A DNA stretch of 43,268 nt from an uncultured Hydrogenophaga sp. (GCF_958439165.1 NZ_OY288116.1:70001-113268), one strand, 5' to 3'. Shown: positions 17,565 to 26,695, numbered from the stretch's first letter. Notes: generated by a model from the letters alone, not told the origin. Numbers and translations: made by a program.

Positions 17565-17969
17565 ATGGCCACCAACCCGACCTTCACCATCAGCGATCTG
17601 GCGCGCGAGTTCGACCTGACCACCCGCGCCATCCGCTTCTACGAGGACATGGGTCTGCTGCAGCCGCAGCGCGAGGGACCGGGTGGCCGCAACCGGGTCT
17701 ACAGCGCGCGCGATCGCACCCGTCTGAAGCTCACCTTGCGGGCCAAGCGCCTGGGTCTGTCGCTGACCGAGGCGCGCGAGATCATCGACATGTACGACAG
17801 CCCGCGCGACACCGGCCCGCAGCTGCGCAAGTTCCTGGTGGTGCTGGCCGACCACCGCCGTCAGCTGGAAGAGCAGATGGCCGACCTCTTGGCCAATCTG
17901 GACGAGGTGAAGGTGCACGAAAAGGAAGCGCGCGCCCTGCTGGCCAAGGTCGAGAAGAAGACGGCCTGA
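17565..17969 (+). CDS. liuR: MerR-family regulator of leucine/isovalerate catabolism
   Basis: A 134-residue protein. The N-terminal MerR winged helix (about 8-75) has FTISDLAREFDLTTRAIRFY, EDMGLLQPQREGPGGRNRVY and RLKLTLRAKRLGLSLTEARE, closely matching what I know of LiuR proteins. A coiled coil (about 85-130) provides the dimer. It lacks the cysteines of metal-sensing MerR proteins. LiuR is known in Proteobacteria as the regulator of isovaleryl-CoA degradation genes. The next plus-strand run carries liuA and there are matching palindromes before both. Its stop TGA and the stop of the convergent yigZ-like gene abut as TGATCA. Confidence 0.92.
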   Translation: MATNPTFTISDLAREFDLTTRAIRFYEDMGLLQPQREGPGGRNRVYSARDRTRLKLTLRAKRLGLSLTEAREIIDMYDSPRDTGPQLRKFLVVLADHRRQLEEQMADLLANLDEVKVHEKEARALLAKVEKKTA

Positions 17970-18572
17970 TCAGGTCCCTGCGGTGTCCGGCCCGTGCCAG
18001 AGTGCCTGGCCCTGGCTGACATCGTTGATGCGCGCCACCAGCGCCGCCGCTGCCCCCTGCGGCACCGCAAATTCGACCGTCACGGCCTGTCCGTGATCCA
18101 CCTTCCCCAACGTGGCGCCCTGGGCCGCCAGTTCGCGCCGCAACCAGCCTTCCAGCGCATAGGGCAGGGTGCAGGCCAGTGTCCGCAGCACGGTGCGCGG
18201 CACCTTGTCCGCCTGCAGCAAGGCCTGGGCCACGCTGTCGGTGTAGGCCCGCACCAGCCCGCCCGCGCCCAGCTGGATGCCGCCGTAGTAACGCACCACG
18301 GTGGCCAGAACGCCCTCCAGGTCCTGGTGGCGCAGCACTTCGAGCATCGGTCGGCCCGCCGTGCCGCCGGGTTCGCCGTCGTCATGGGCAGCCGAGTGGC
18401 CGCCGGCCATCAAGGCCCAGCAGACGTGGGTGGCGGTCGGGTGCTCGGCCCGGACCGCAGCCACGCGTTCCAGGGCCTGGGCCCGATCGCCCACCGGTTC
18501 CACGCGACCGAGAAAGCGGCTCTTGCGGATGAGCAGCTCGCTGGTGACCGGGGCGTGGAGGCTGTAGGACAT
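17970..18572 (-). CDS. yigZ: YigZ/IMPACT-family protein (UPF0029)
   Basis: A 200-residue protein with the family's N-terminal domain (about 1-120): LLIRKSRFLGRVEPV, HVCWALMAG, DDGEPGGTAGRPMLEVL and VVRYYGGIQLGAGGLVRAY. A short C-terminal RNA-binding-like domain follows. The E. coli homologue YigZ has no settled role, and eukaryotic IMPACT acts on translation control. It is convergent with liuR, with stop codons adjacent. It is probably unrelated to leucine use apart from position. Confidence 0.93.
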   Translation of the reverse strand: MSYSLHAPVTSELLIRKSRFLGRVEPVGDRAQALERVAAVRAEHPTATHVCWALMAGGHSAAHDDGEPGGTAGRPMLEVLRHQDLEGVLATVVRYYGGIQLGAGGLVRAYTDSVAQALLQADKVPRTVLRTLACTLPYALEGWLRRELAAQGATLGKVDHGQAVTVEFAVPQGAAAALVARINDVSQGQALWHGPDTAGT

Positions 18573-18633
18573 GGGGTGATCGGGCGGGGGGCTGAAGCAT
18601 ACCCAGCGCGGGATGTCCCGGGGGCGGGTTTCA

Positions 18634-18663
18634 TTGACGTTTACGTAAACGTCAAACTAGAAT
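18634..18663 (+). promoter_or_regulatory. Promoter of the thioesterase-liuA run with a perfect LiuR-type palindrome
   Basis: A 22-bp perfect palindrome (18634-18655), core TGACGTTTACGTAAACGTCA. The -35 box TTGACG (18634-18639) is inside it and a -10-like TAGAAT (18658-18663) follows after an 18-nt spacer, so the operator covers the -35 and almost the whole spacer. This is the standard geometry for MerR-family control. The start of the mRNA would be near 18670 and the first gene starts at 18710. Confidence 0.8.
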
Positions 18664-18709
18664 CCGGCGTTGCCCGCGCCCTCCCAGTCCCCCACCCCAC
18701 TTCAGCGCC

Positions 18710-19171
18710 ATGCCCCCCACCGACTTCGTCGTGCGCTCGCCCGATTACGAGCGCCGAGTGCGCGACAGCTTCGCCCGCCAGGGCATCATGGGCACGATGG
18801 GCGCCACGCTCCAGCGGGTGCAGCCCGGCGAGGTGGAGATCGGTCTCGAATGGGCCCCCGGCCTGACCCAGCAGCACGGTTTCCTGCATGCCGGCGTGGT
18901 GTCCACCGCGCTCGACTCGGCCTGCGGCTACGCCGGCTTCACGCTCATGGCACCGGATGCAGCGGTGCTGACCATCGAGTTCAAGGTCAACCTGCTCGCC
19001 CCGGCGCGTGGCCAGCGTTTCCGCATGGTCGGCCGGGTGCTCAAGTCGGGTCGCACCATCACCGTGACCGAAGGCCAGGCCTTTGCCATCGACCAGGGCC
19101 GCGAGACACTCGTGGCCACCATGAATGCCACGCTCATGGCCATCACTGGCCGTGCCGACGTGCAGGGCTGA
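18710..19171 (+). CDS. PaaI-family hotdog thioesterase
   Basis: A 153-residue single hotdog-domain protein. The typical PaaI signature is QQHGFLHAGVVSTALDSACGYA (about 54-75), with the catalytic-type HGG replaced by HAG and an Asp at the helix (D69). It probably hydrolyses acyl-CoA thioesters, relieving CoA trapping or removing dead-end intermediates. It is the first gene after the LiuR-type promoter and lies 34 nt before liuA, so it is likely induced together with isovaleryl-CoA breakdown. Confidence 0.88.
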   Translation: MPPTDFVVRSPDYERRVRDSFARQGIMGTMGATLQRVQPGEVEIGLEWAPGLTQQHGFLHAGVVSTALDSACGYAGFTLMAPDAAVLTIEFKVNLLAPARGQRFRMVGRVLKSGRTITVTEGQAFAIDQGRETLVATMNATLMAITGRADVQG

Positions 19172-19205
19172 CGCCCCATCCCGTTTTTCTCCGGAGACCT
19201 TTCCC

Positions 19206-20387
19206 ATGACCCAGCTGCCCGGCCTCAACTTCATGCTCGGTGACGACATCGACGCCCTTCGCGACGCGGTGCGCGACTTCGCCCAGGCCGAGATCGCCCC
19301 GCGCGCCGCCGAGATCGACCGCACCGACCAGTTCCCCATGGACCTGTGGACCAAGATGGGCGAGCTCGGCGTGCTCGGCATCACCGTGCCCGAGCAGTAC
19401 GGCGGCGCCAACATGGGCTACCTGGCCCACATGATCGCCATGGAGGAAATCAGCCGGGCTTCGGCCTCGGTGGGCCTGAGCTATGGCGCGCACAGCAACC
19501 TGTGCGTCAACCAGATCAAGCGCAACGGCACCGACGCACAGCGGCAGAAGTACCTGCCGAAACTCATCACCGGCGAACACGTGGGTGCCCTGGCCATGAG
19601 CGAGCCCGGCGCCGGCAGCGACGTCATCAGCATGAAGCTGCGTGCCGACGACAAGGGCGGCTACTACGTGCTCAACGGCAGCAAGATGTGGATCACCAAC
19701 GGCCCGGATGCCGACACGCTGGTGGTCTATGCCAAGACCGAGCCCGAAATGGGTGCGCGTGGCGTGACCGCCTTCCTGATCGAGAAGGGCATGAAGGGTT
19801 TTTCGGTGGCGCAGAAGCTCGACAAGCTGGGCATGCGCGGCAGCCACACCGGCGAGCTGGTGTTCCAGAACGTGGAGGTGCCGGCCGAGAACATCCTGGG
19901 CGGACTCAACAACGGCGCCAAGGTGCTCATGAGCGGCCTGGACTACGAGCGCGCGGTGCTGGCGGCCGGCCCGATCGGCATCATGCAGGCGGTCATGGAC
20001 AACGTGATTCCCTACATCCATGACCGCAAGCAGTTCGGCCAGAGCATCGGCGAGTTCCAGCTGATCCAGGGCAAGGTGGCCGACATGTACACCGTGCTGC
20101 AGGCCGCGCGCGCCTTCTGCTACCAGATCGGCAAGAACCTCGATGCGCTGGGTGCCGAGCATGTGCGCCAGGTGCGCAAGGACTGCGCCAGCGTGATCCT
20201 GTGGTGCGCCGAGGAAGCCACCAAGATGGCCGGCAACGGCGTGCAGATCTTCGGTGGCAACGGCTACATCAATGAATACCCGCTGGGCCGCCTGTGGCGC
20301 GACGCCAAGCTGTACGAGATCGGCGCCGGCACCAGCGAGATCCGCCGCATGCTGATCGGCCGCGAGCTGTTCAACGAGACGCTCTGA
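19206..20387 (+). CDS. liuA: Isovaleryl-CoA dehydrogenase
   Basis: FAD enzyme oxidising isovaleryl-CoA to 3-methylcrotonyl-CoA in leucine degradation. The protein has 393 residues. The IVD-type signature LSYGAHSNLCVNQIKRNGT (91-109) and the catalytic Glu248 in GLDYERAVLAAGP, at the position used by isovaleryl- and long-chain enzymes rather than the C-terminal one, decide the substrate group. MSEPGAGSD (131-139) and QIFGGNGYINEYP are acyl-CoA dehydrogenase motifs. The ATG at 19206 has GGAGA (19192-19196) upstream. Confidence 0.96.
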   Translation: MTQLPGLNFMLGDDIDALRDAVRDFAQAEIAPRAAEIDRTDQFPMDLWTKMGELGVLGITVPEQYGGANMGYLAHMIAMEEISRASASVGLSYGAHSNLCVNQIKRNGTDAQRQKYLPKLITGEHVGALAMSEPGAGSDVISMKLRADDKGGYYVLNGSKMWITNGPDADTLVVYAKTEPEMGARGVTAFLIEKGMKGFSVAQKLDKLGMRGSHTGELVFQNVEVPAENILGGLNNGAKVLMSGLDYERAVLAAGPIGIMQAVMDNVIPYIHDRKQFGQSIGEFQLIQGKVADMYTVLQAARAFCYQIGKNLDALGAEHVRQVRKDCASVILWCAEEATKMAGNGVQIFGGNGYINEYPLGRLWRDAKLYEIGAGTSEIRRMLIGRELFNETL

Positions 20388-20425
20388 GTCAGGCTCGGGG
20401 AAGACCGCTCGACGACAATTCCGGC

Positions 20426-21085
20426 ATGAACACCCACCTTCAAGATCTGTTCGACCACAACCGCGCCTGGGCGGCGCAGATGGTCGCGGAGAAGCCCACC
20501 TTCTTCACCGACCTGCTGGCCCAGCAGAGCCCGCGCTACATGTGGATCGGCTGCTCCGACAGCCGCGTGCCGGCCAACCAGATCACCGGTCTGGCCCCGG
20601 GCGAGGTGTTCGTGCACCGCAACGTGGCCAACGTGGTGGTCCCGACCGACCTGAACTGCCTCTCGACCATCCAGTACGCGGTCGACATGCTCAAGGTCGA
20701 GCACCTGATGGTGGTCGGCCACTACGGCTGTGGCGGCGTGCAGGCCGCGCTGCACGACTCCCGGGTCGGGCTGGCCGACAACTGGCTGCGCCACATCAAG
20801 GATGTGCGTGACCGCCATGCCGCCTTGCTTGAGCGTCTGCCGGTCGAAGTGCGCCACGACGCGCTCTGCGAACTCAACGTGATCGAGCAGGTGGTCAATG
20901 TGGTGCAGACCACGGTGGTGCAGGACGCCTGGACACGAGGGCAGAGCATCACGCTGCACGGCTGGGTCTATGGCCTGCGCGACGGCCTGCTGCACGACCT
21001 GCTGCTGACCGTCAACGGCATCGCCGGGGTGGATGCGGCCTACCGCGCCGCCGTGGCCGCCGTGGCATCGCGCCGCGGACTCTGA
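20426..21085 (+). CDS. can: Beta-class carbonic anhydrase
   Basis: Interconverts CO2 and bicarbonate. The protein has 219 residues. The zinc ligands C43, H99 and C102 (GCSDSR, VVGHYGCGG) and the D45/R47 dyad are all present. It resembles E. coli Can. Its place between liuA and aceK in the liu run suggests it supplies bicarbonate for the biotin-dependent methylcrotonyl-CoA carboxylase encoded at 30397-32004 and 36072-38084. This role is inference from position. Confidence 0.95.
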   Translation: MNTHLQDLFDHNRAWAAQMVAEKPTFFTDLLAQQSPRYMWIGCSDSRVPANQITGLAPGEVFVHRNVANVVVPTDLNCLSTIQYAVDMLKVEHLMVVGHYGCGGVQAALHDSRVGLADNWLRHIKDVRDRHAALLERLPVEVRHDALCELNVIEQVVNVVQTTVVQDAWTRGQSITLHGWVYGLRDGLLHDLLLTVNGIAGVDAAYRAAVAAVASRRGL

Positions 21086-21103
21086 ACCTTCACGGAGCAC
21101 GCC

Positions 21104-22906
21104 ATGTTCCCCCAGCGCCTCGACTCGCACCTGGCCTACGACATCGCCAAGGCCATGATGGACGGCTTCAACCGCCATTACCGGCTGTTCCGCACCGAGT
21201 CGGCGCGGGCCAAGCACCGCTTCGAGACGCGCGACTGGCGCGGTCAGCAACGCGCCCAGCGCGAGCGCATCGAGTTCTACGACCTGCGCGTCATGGAGTG
21301 CGTGCGCCGGCTGATCAAGGAGTTCGATGCCGGCGACCAGCCCATGGACGTGTGGGAGCAGGTCAAGCTGCACTACATCGGCCTGCTGGTGAACCACCAC
21401 CAGCCCGAACTGGCCGAGACCTTCTTCAACTCGGTCACCACCAAGATCCTGCAGCGGGCCTACTTCCAGAACGACTTCATCTTCGTCCGGCCAGCGGTCT
21501 CCACCGAGTACATCGAGAACGAGGAGCCCACGGCCCGTCCGACCTACCGCTGCTACTACCCGACCGCCGACACCATGGAGGCCGAGGCGCTGCGGATGAT
21601 CCAGGACTTCGACCTCACCGTGCCGTTCGACGACATGGAGCGTGATGCCGCGCTGGTGCTCACCGCCATGAAGCGGCACTTCGACCATGTGAAGCTGCGC
21701 GCCAATTTCCAGTTCCAGGTGCTCTCCAGCCTGTTCTTCCGCAACAAGGGCGCCTACATCGTCGGCAAGATCATCAACGGCTTCCAGGAAGTGCCGTTCG
21801 CCCTGCCGGTGCTGCACAACCGCGAAGGCCAGCTGGTGATCGATGCCGCGCTGTTCGGCGAGGACGACCTGCTGATCCTGTTCAGCTTCGCACGGGCCTA
21901 CTTCATGGTCGACATGGAAGTTCCCAGCGCCTATGTGCAGTTCCTGCGCAGCATGATGCCGCGCAAGCCGCGCGCCGAGTTCTACAACGCGCTCGGGCTG
22001 GCCAAGCAGGGCAAGACCCTGTTCTACCGGGACTTCCTGTTCCACATGCGGCACAGCACCGACAAGTTCCGCATCGCGCCCGGCATCAAGGGCATGGTCA
22101 TGCTGGTGTTCGACCTGCCGAGCTTCCCGTTCGTGTTCAAGGTCATCAAGGACTTCTACCCGCCGCAGAAGGACACCACGCGCGAGCAGATCCGCGACAA
22201 GTACCTGCTGGTCAAGCAGCACGACCGGGTGGGCCGCATGGCCGACACGCTGGAGTTCTCGGAGGTGGGTTTCCCGCGCGACCGTTTCACCGACGAGCTG
22301 ATCGCCGAGATCCAGAAGTTCGCGCCCAGCCAGATCGAGATTTCCGATCGCGACGGCGACGGCACCACCGAGGTCATCCTCAAGCACGTCTACATCGAGC
22401 GGCGCATGATCCCGCTCAACATCTACCTGCAGGAAGCCTTCGACGCATTGCAGGTGAACGCCGACGATGTCCACGCACGCAGCCAGCTGGAGCGCGCGGT
22501 GCTGGAGTACGGCAATGCCATCAAGGACCTGGTGGCGGCCAACATCTTCCCCGGCGACATGCTGTGGAAGAACTTCGGCATCACCCGGCACGGCAAGGTG
22601 GTGTTCTACGACTACGACGAGATCGAATACATCACCGACTGCAATTTCCGCCGCGTGCCGGCGCCGCGCAACGAGGACGACGAGATGTCCGGCGAGGTCT
22701 GGTATTCGGTCGCGAAGAACGATGTCTTCCCCGAGACCTTCGGCCCCTTCCTGCTGGGCAACCCGGCGGTGCGCGAGGTGTTCATGCAGCACCACGGCGA
22801 CCTGCTCGACGCCGCTTTCTGGCAGTCGCACAAGGAACGCATCCAGGCGGGCCATGTGCACGACGTCTTTCCCTACGAGCGCGACCGCAGGCTGCGCGCG
22901 CTCTGA
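21104..22906 (+). CDS. aceK: Isocitrate dehydrogenase kinase/phosphatase
   Basis: Phosphorylates and dephosphorylates isocitrate dehydrogenase, switching isocitrate between the TCA cycle and the glyoxylate bypass. The protein has 600 residues, slightly longer than E. coli AceK. The N-terminal regulatory domain covers about 1-310. The ATP loop APGIKG (325-330), K346 in FVFKVI, GDMLWKNFG (D485) and FYDYDEIEY (D503/D505) form the kinase site. GGAG upstream (21094-21097) supports the ATG. No aceA or aceB is in the window. Its place in the liu run fits growth on acetyl-CoA-yielding substrates. Confidence 0.97.
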   Translation: MFPQRLDSHLAYDIAKAMMDGFNRHYRLFRTESARAKHRFETRDWRGQQRAQRERIEFYDLRVMECVRRLIKEFDAGDQPMDVWEQVKLHYIGLLVNHHQPELAETFFNSVTTKILQRAYFQNDFIFVRPAVSTEYIENEEPTARPTYRCYYPTADTMEAEALRMIQDFDLTVPFDDMERDAALVLTAMKRHFDHVKLRANFQFQVLSSLFFRNKGAYIVGKIINGFQEVPFALPVLHNREGQLVIDAALFGEDDLLILFSFARAYFMVDMEVPSAYVQFLRSMMPRKPRAEFYNALGLAKQGKTLFYRDFLFHMRHSTDKFRIAPGIKGMVMLVFDLPSFPFVFKVIKDFYPPQKDTTREQIRDKYLLVKQHDRVGRMADTLEFSEVGFPRDRFTDELIAEIQKFAPSQIEISDRDGDGTTEVILKHVYIERRMIPLNIYLQEAFDALQVNADDVHARSQLERAVLEYGNAIKDLVAANIFPGDMLWKNFGITRHGKVVFYDYDEIEYITDCNFRRVPAPRNEDDEMSGEVWYSVAKNDVFPETFGPFLLGNPAVREVFMQHHGDLLDAAFWQSHKERIQAGHVHDVFPYERDRRLRAL

Positions 22907-22935
22907 ACCCATCACCACCTCTCAAGGAGCCCTCC

Positions 22936-24117
22936 ATGTCCGATCCCGTCGTCATCCTCGGTGCCGCCCGCACGCCCATGGGCGCCTTCCAGGGTGATTT
23001 CAGCCCGCTGTCCGCACACGACCTGGGCGGTGCCGCCATCAAGGCGGCCGTCGAACGCGCCGGCGTGGCGCCGGCCGAGGTGAACGAGGTGCTGTTCGGC
23101 AACTGCCTGATGGCCGGCCAGGGCCAGGCTCCGGCCCGGCAGGCTGCCCTCAAGGGTGGCCTGCCCCTGTCGGCCGGCGCCGTGACGCTGTCCAAGATGT
23201 GCGGATCGGGCATGAAGGCCGCCATGCTGGCGCACGACATGCTGATGGCCGGCAGCGCCCGGGTCATGGTGGCCGGCGGCATGGAGAGCATGACCAACGC
23301 TCCCTATCTCATGCTCAAGGGCCGCGGCGGCTATCGCATGGGCCACGACAAGATCTACGACCACATGATGCTCGACGGCCTGGAAGACGCCTATGAGCCG
23401 GGCCGCAGCATGGGCACCTTCGGCGAGGACTGTGCCGGCAAGTACCAGTTCACCCGCGAGCAGCAGGACGCATTCGCCATCGCGTCGGTGCAGCGCGCCA
23501 AGGCCGCCACCGAGAGTGGCGCCTTTGCCGCCGAGATCACCCCGGTGACCGTCAAGGACCGCAGCGGCGAGCGCGTGGTGTCCATCGACGAAGGCCCGGG
23601 CAAGGTCAAGCTGGACAAGATCCCCGCGCTCAAGCCGGCCTTCAAGAAGGACGGCACCATCACCGCCGCCAGCAGCTCGTCCATCAACGACGGCGCTGCC
23701 GCGCTGGTGCTGGCCCGTGCTTCCACCGCCCAGGCCCTGGGTGCGAAGCCGCTGGCCCGCATCGTCGGCCACACCACCCATGCGCAGGAACCGAACTGGT
23801 TCACCACGGCGCCGGTGTTCGCCACCCAGAAGCTGCTGCAGGCCACCGGCTGGAGCGTGGCCGACGTGGACCTGTGGGAGGTGAACGAGGCCTTCGCCGT
23901 GGTACCCATGGCGCTGATGGCGGAACTGAAGGTGCCGCACGACCGTGTCAACGTGAACGGCGGCGCCTGTGCGCTGGGCCACCCCATCGGCGCCAGCGGC
24001 GCCCGCATCCTGGTCACGCTCATCCATGCCCTGAAAGCCCGGGGCGGCAAGCGTGGTGTGGCCACGCTGTGCATCGGCGGCGGCGAAGCCACCGCCATGG
24101 CCATCGAACTCCTGTAA
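22936..24117 (+). CDS. Acetyl-CoA C-acetyltransferase (thiolase)
   Basis: A 393-residue biosynthetic/acetoacetyl-type thiolase. The catalytic residues are C89 (SKMCGSGMKA), H349 (GGACALGHPIGASGARI) and C379 (TLCIGGGEA). NEAFAVVP carries the conserved Asn-Glu-Ala-Phe. A strong ribosome site, AAGGAG, begins at 22924. In this cluster it would cleave acetoacetyl-CoA to two acetyl-CoA at the end of leucine degradation. A PHB-type biosynthetic role cannot be excluded. Confidence 0.95.
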   Translation: MSDPVVILGAARTPMGAFQGDFSPLSAHDLGGAAIKAAVERAGVAPAEVNEVLFGNCLMAGQGQAPARQAALKGGLPLSAGAVTLSKMCGSGMKAAMLAHDMLMAGSARVMVAGGMESMTNAPYLMLKGRGGYRMGHDKIYDHMMLDGLEDAYEPGRSMGTFGEDCAGKYQFTREQQDAFAIASVQRAKAATESGAFAAEITPVTVKDRSGERVVSIDEGPGKVKLDKIPALKPAFKKDGTITAASSSSINDGAAALVLARASTAQALGAKPLARIVGHTTHAQEPNWFTTAPVFATQKLLQATGWSVADVDLWEVNEAFAVVPMALMAELKVPHDRVNVNGGACALGHPIGASGARILVTLIHALKARGGKRGVATLCIGGGEATAMAIELL

Positions 24118-24131
24118 CCCGGACCCGCGCC

Positions 24132-25262
24132 ATGCTGCTGACCGACGACCAGATCATGATCCGCGACGCGGTGCGCGCCTTCGCCCAGGAACAGCTGTGG
24201 CCGAACGCCGCCCGGTGGGACCGCGAGCACCACTTCCCGGTCGAGGCCCACAAGGGCCTGGCCGAGCTGGGGGCTTACGGCATCTGTGTGCCCGAAGAGC
24301 TGGGTGGCGCCGGACTGAACTACGTGACCCTGGCCGTGGTGCTGGAAGAGATCGCGGCCGGCGACGGCGGCACCAGCACCGCCATCAGCGTCACCAACTG
24401 CCCGGTCAACGCCATCCTGATGCGTTACGGCAATGCCCAGCAGCAGGAGCGCTGGCTGCGGCCCTTGGCCCAGGGTCAGCTGCTGGGCGCCTTCTGCCTG
24501 ACCGAGCCGCATGTGGGCTCGGACGCCTCGGCCCTGCGCACCACCGCCACGCGCAAGGGTGACGCCTACGTGATCAACGGCGTCAAGCAGTTCATCACCA
24601 GCGGCCGCCACGGCCATGTGGCCATCGTGATCGCGGTCACCGACAAGGCCGCCGGCAAGCGCGGCATGAGCGCCTTCATCGTGCCCACCGACACGCCCGG
24701 CTACCAGGTGGCCCGGCTGGAAGACAAGGTCGGGCAGCACAGCAGCGACACGGCACAGATCAACTTCGAGAACTGCCATGTGCCGGCCGAGAACCTGATC
24801 GGCGCCGAGGGCGAGGGCTACAAGATCGCCCTGTCGGCCCTCGAAGGCGGGCGCATCGGCATCGCGGCGCAGAGCATCGGCATGGCCCGCAGCGCGTTCG
24901 AATGTGCCCTTGCCTACGCGAAGCAGCGCGAGAGCTTCGGTCAGCCCATCTTCAACCACCAGGCGGTGGGCTTCCGGCTGGCCGACATGGCCACGCAGAT
25001 CGAGGCGGCCCGCTCCCTCACCCTGCACGCCGCCGCCTTGCGCGACGCCGGACAGCCCTGCCTGAAGGAAGCGGCCATGGCCAAGCTGTTTGCCAGTGAA
25101 ATGGCCGAACGCGTCTGCAGCGACGCCATCCAGGTGCACGGCGGTTACGGCTACGTGAACGACTTTCCGGTCGAGCGCATCTGGCGCGACGTGCGGGTCT
25201 GCCAGATCTACGAAGGCACTTCCGACGTGCAGAAGATCCTGATCCAGCGCGCCCTGGCCTGA
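24132..25262 (+). CDS. Acyl-CoA dehydrogenase (second, short/branched-chain type)
   Basis: A 376-residue FAD acyl-CoA dehydrogenase distinct from liuA. The catalytic Glu is at the C-terminal position (E361 in QIYEGTSDVQKIL), as in short- and medium-chain enzymes, and LTEPHVGSDASALRT and QVHGGYGYVNDFPVE are the FAD/ETF motifs. It could act on isobutyryl-, 2-methylbutyryl- or straight short-chain acyl-CoA, and sequence reading cannot decide. It follows the thiolase by 14 nt and belongs to the same transcript. Confidence 0.93.
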   Translation: MLLTDDQIMIRDAVRAFAQEQLWPNAARWDREHHFPVEAHKGLAELGAYGICVPEELGGAGLNYVTLAVVLEEIAAGDGGTSTAISVTNCPVNAILMRYGNAQQQERWLRPLAQGQLLGAFCLTEPHVGSDASALRTTATRKGDAYVINGVKQFITSGRHGHVAIVIAVTDKAAGKRGMSAFIVPTDTPGYQVARLEDKVGQHSSDTAQINFENCHVPAENLIGAEGEGYKIALSALEGGRIGIAAQSIGMARSAFECALAYAKQRESFGQPIFNHQAVGFRLADMATQIEAARSLTLHAAALRDAGQPCLKEAAMAKLFASEMAERVCSDAIQVHGGYGYVNDFPVERIWRDVRVCQIYEGTSDVQKILIQRALA

Positions 25263-25265
25263 GGG

Positions 25266-25285
25266 CCTGCCGCGCGGGCGGCAGG
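25266..25285 (+). terminator. Hairpin between the second acyl-CoA dehydrogenase gene and trkA
   Basis: A perfect 8-bp stem CCTGCCGC (25266-25273) / GCGGCAGG (25278-25285) with the tetraloop GCGG starts 4 nt after the acyl-CoA dehydrogenase stop. No T-tract follows (TACCATCTCG), so it may be an attenuator, an mRNA 3'-end stabiliser or a weak terminator that marks the end of the liu part of the run. Confidence 0.4.
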
Positions 25286-25299
25286 TACCATCTCGACCC

Positions 25300-26691
25300 A
25301 TGAACATCATCATCCTCGGGGCTGGGCGCGTGGGCGAGAGCGTGGCCGAAAGCCTGGTGTCGGAGCAGAACGACATCACGGTGGTCGACATGGACGCCGC
25401 CCGGCTGCGCCTGCTGGAAGACCGCCTCGATCTGCGGGGCGTCGTGGGCAACGGCATCCAGCCTTCGGTGCTGAAGGAGGCCGGGGCGAAGGACGCCGAC
25501 ATGGTGATTGCCTGCGCCGCCAACGACGACACCAACCTGGTGGTGTGCAAGGTGGCACACGATGTCTTCAACATCCCCAGCACCATCGCCCGTCTGCGCT
25601 CACCCGAATTCGTGGAAGGCCATGCGCTGCTGGGCAAGTCGGGGTTTGCGGTCGACCATGTGATCTGCCCGGAGGCTTCGGTCACCCGCTACATCCACCA
25701 GCTGGTCAGCTACCCCGAGGCGCTGCAGGTGCTGGAATTTGCCGACGGCCGCGCCAGCCTGATCGTGGTGCGCGCGGCCCATGGCGGTGCCCTGGTGGGC
25801 CACACCATCGGCGAGTTCCGCCAGCGTTTCCCCCAGTGCGAGATGCGGGTGGTGGCGCTGTACCGGCTGGACACCGAGATGGAAGCCCGGCCGGATACGC
25901 GCATCCTGGCTGGCGACGAGGTGTTCGTGCTGGCCGACACCCAGAAGATCCGCTACGTGCTGGGCGCGATCCACCACATCGACAAGCCGGTCCAGCGGGT
26001 CATGATCGCCGGTGGCGGCAAGGTGGGCCTGCGGCTGGCGCGCACCCTGGCCGGGCAGTGCGAGGTCAAGATCATCGAGCGCGACAAGCGCCGCTGCGAA
26101 TACCTGGCCAGCCAGCTGCCCTCCAGCATGCTCATCCTGAATGGCGACGGCGCCGACGAGGACCTGCTGCTCGACGAGAACGTAGGCGAGATGGACATGT
26201 TCCTGGCACTCACCAGCGACGACGAGGACAACATCATGTCGTCCATGCTGGCCAAGCGGCTGGGTGCCAACCGGGTCATGGCCCTCATCAACCGTCGGGC
26301 CTATGCCGACATGATGCAGGGCAGCACCATCGACATCGCCATCTCGCCCTCGCAGACGGTGATCGGCGAGCTGCTGACCCACCTGCGGCGCGGCGATGTC
26401 GCGGCGGTGCACAGCTTGCGCCGCGGCGCCGCCGAAGCACTGGAAGGCATCGCCCGTGGCGACGTCAAGACCAGCAAGCTGGTCGGGCGCCGGGTGGAAG
26501 AGATCAAGCTGCCGCAGGGCACGCGCATCGGCGCCATCGTGCGCGGCGAAGGGCGCCGCTCCGAGGTCCTGATGCCGCACCACGACACCCTGATCGAAGC
26601 CGACGACCACATCATCATCTTCATTCCCAACAAGCGGCAGGTGCGCGAGGTGGAGAAGCTGTTCCAGGTCGGCGCCACCTTCTTTGGTTGA
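25300..26691 (+). CDS. trkA: Trk potassium uptake regulatory subunit TrkA
   Basis: Cytosolic gating subunit for TrkH. The 463-residue protein has two RCK modules (about 1-220 and 230-455), each with an NAD-binding Rossmann motif (GAGRVGE at 7-13 and GGGKVGLRLA near 237) and a TrkA_C part. The size and duplicated layout match E. coli TrkA. It is coupled to trkH, which starts 4 nt after its stop. Confidence 0.97.
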   Translation: MNIIILGAGRVGESVAESLVSEQNDITVVDMDAARLRLLEDRLDLRGVVGNGIQPSVLKEAGAKDADMVIACAANDDTNLVVCKVAHDVFNIPSTIARLRSPEFVEGHALLGKSGFAVDHVICPEASVTRYIHQLVSYPEALQVLEFADGRASLIVVRAAHGGALVGHTIGEFRQRFPQCEMRVVALYRLDTEMEARPDTRILAGDEVFVLADTQKIRYVLGAIHHIDKPVQRVMIAGGGKVGLRLARTLAGQCEVKIIERDKRRCEYLASQLPSSMLILNGDGADEDLLLDENVGEMDMFLALTSDDEDNIMSSMLAKRLGANRVMALINRRAYADMMQGSTIDIAISPSQTVIGELLTHLRRGDVAAVHSLRRGAAEALEGIARGDVKTSKLVGRRVEEIKLPQGTRIGAIVRGEGRRSEVLMPHHDTLIEADDHIIIFIPNKRQVREVEKLFQVGATFFG

Positions 26692-26695
26692 CGCC

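Noticed and set aside
20264..22918. Long minus-strand open frame opposite can and aceK
   Set aside because: Antisense shadow; both plus-strand genes are fully supported.
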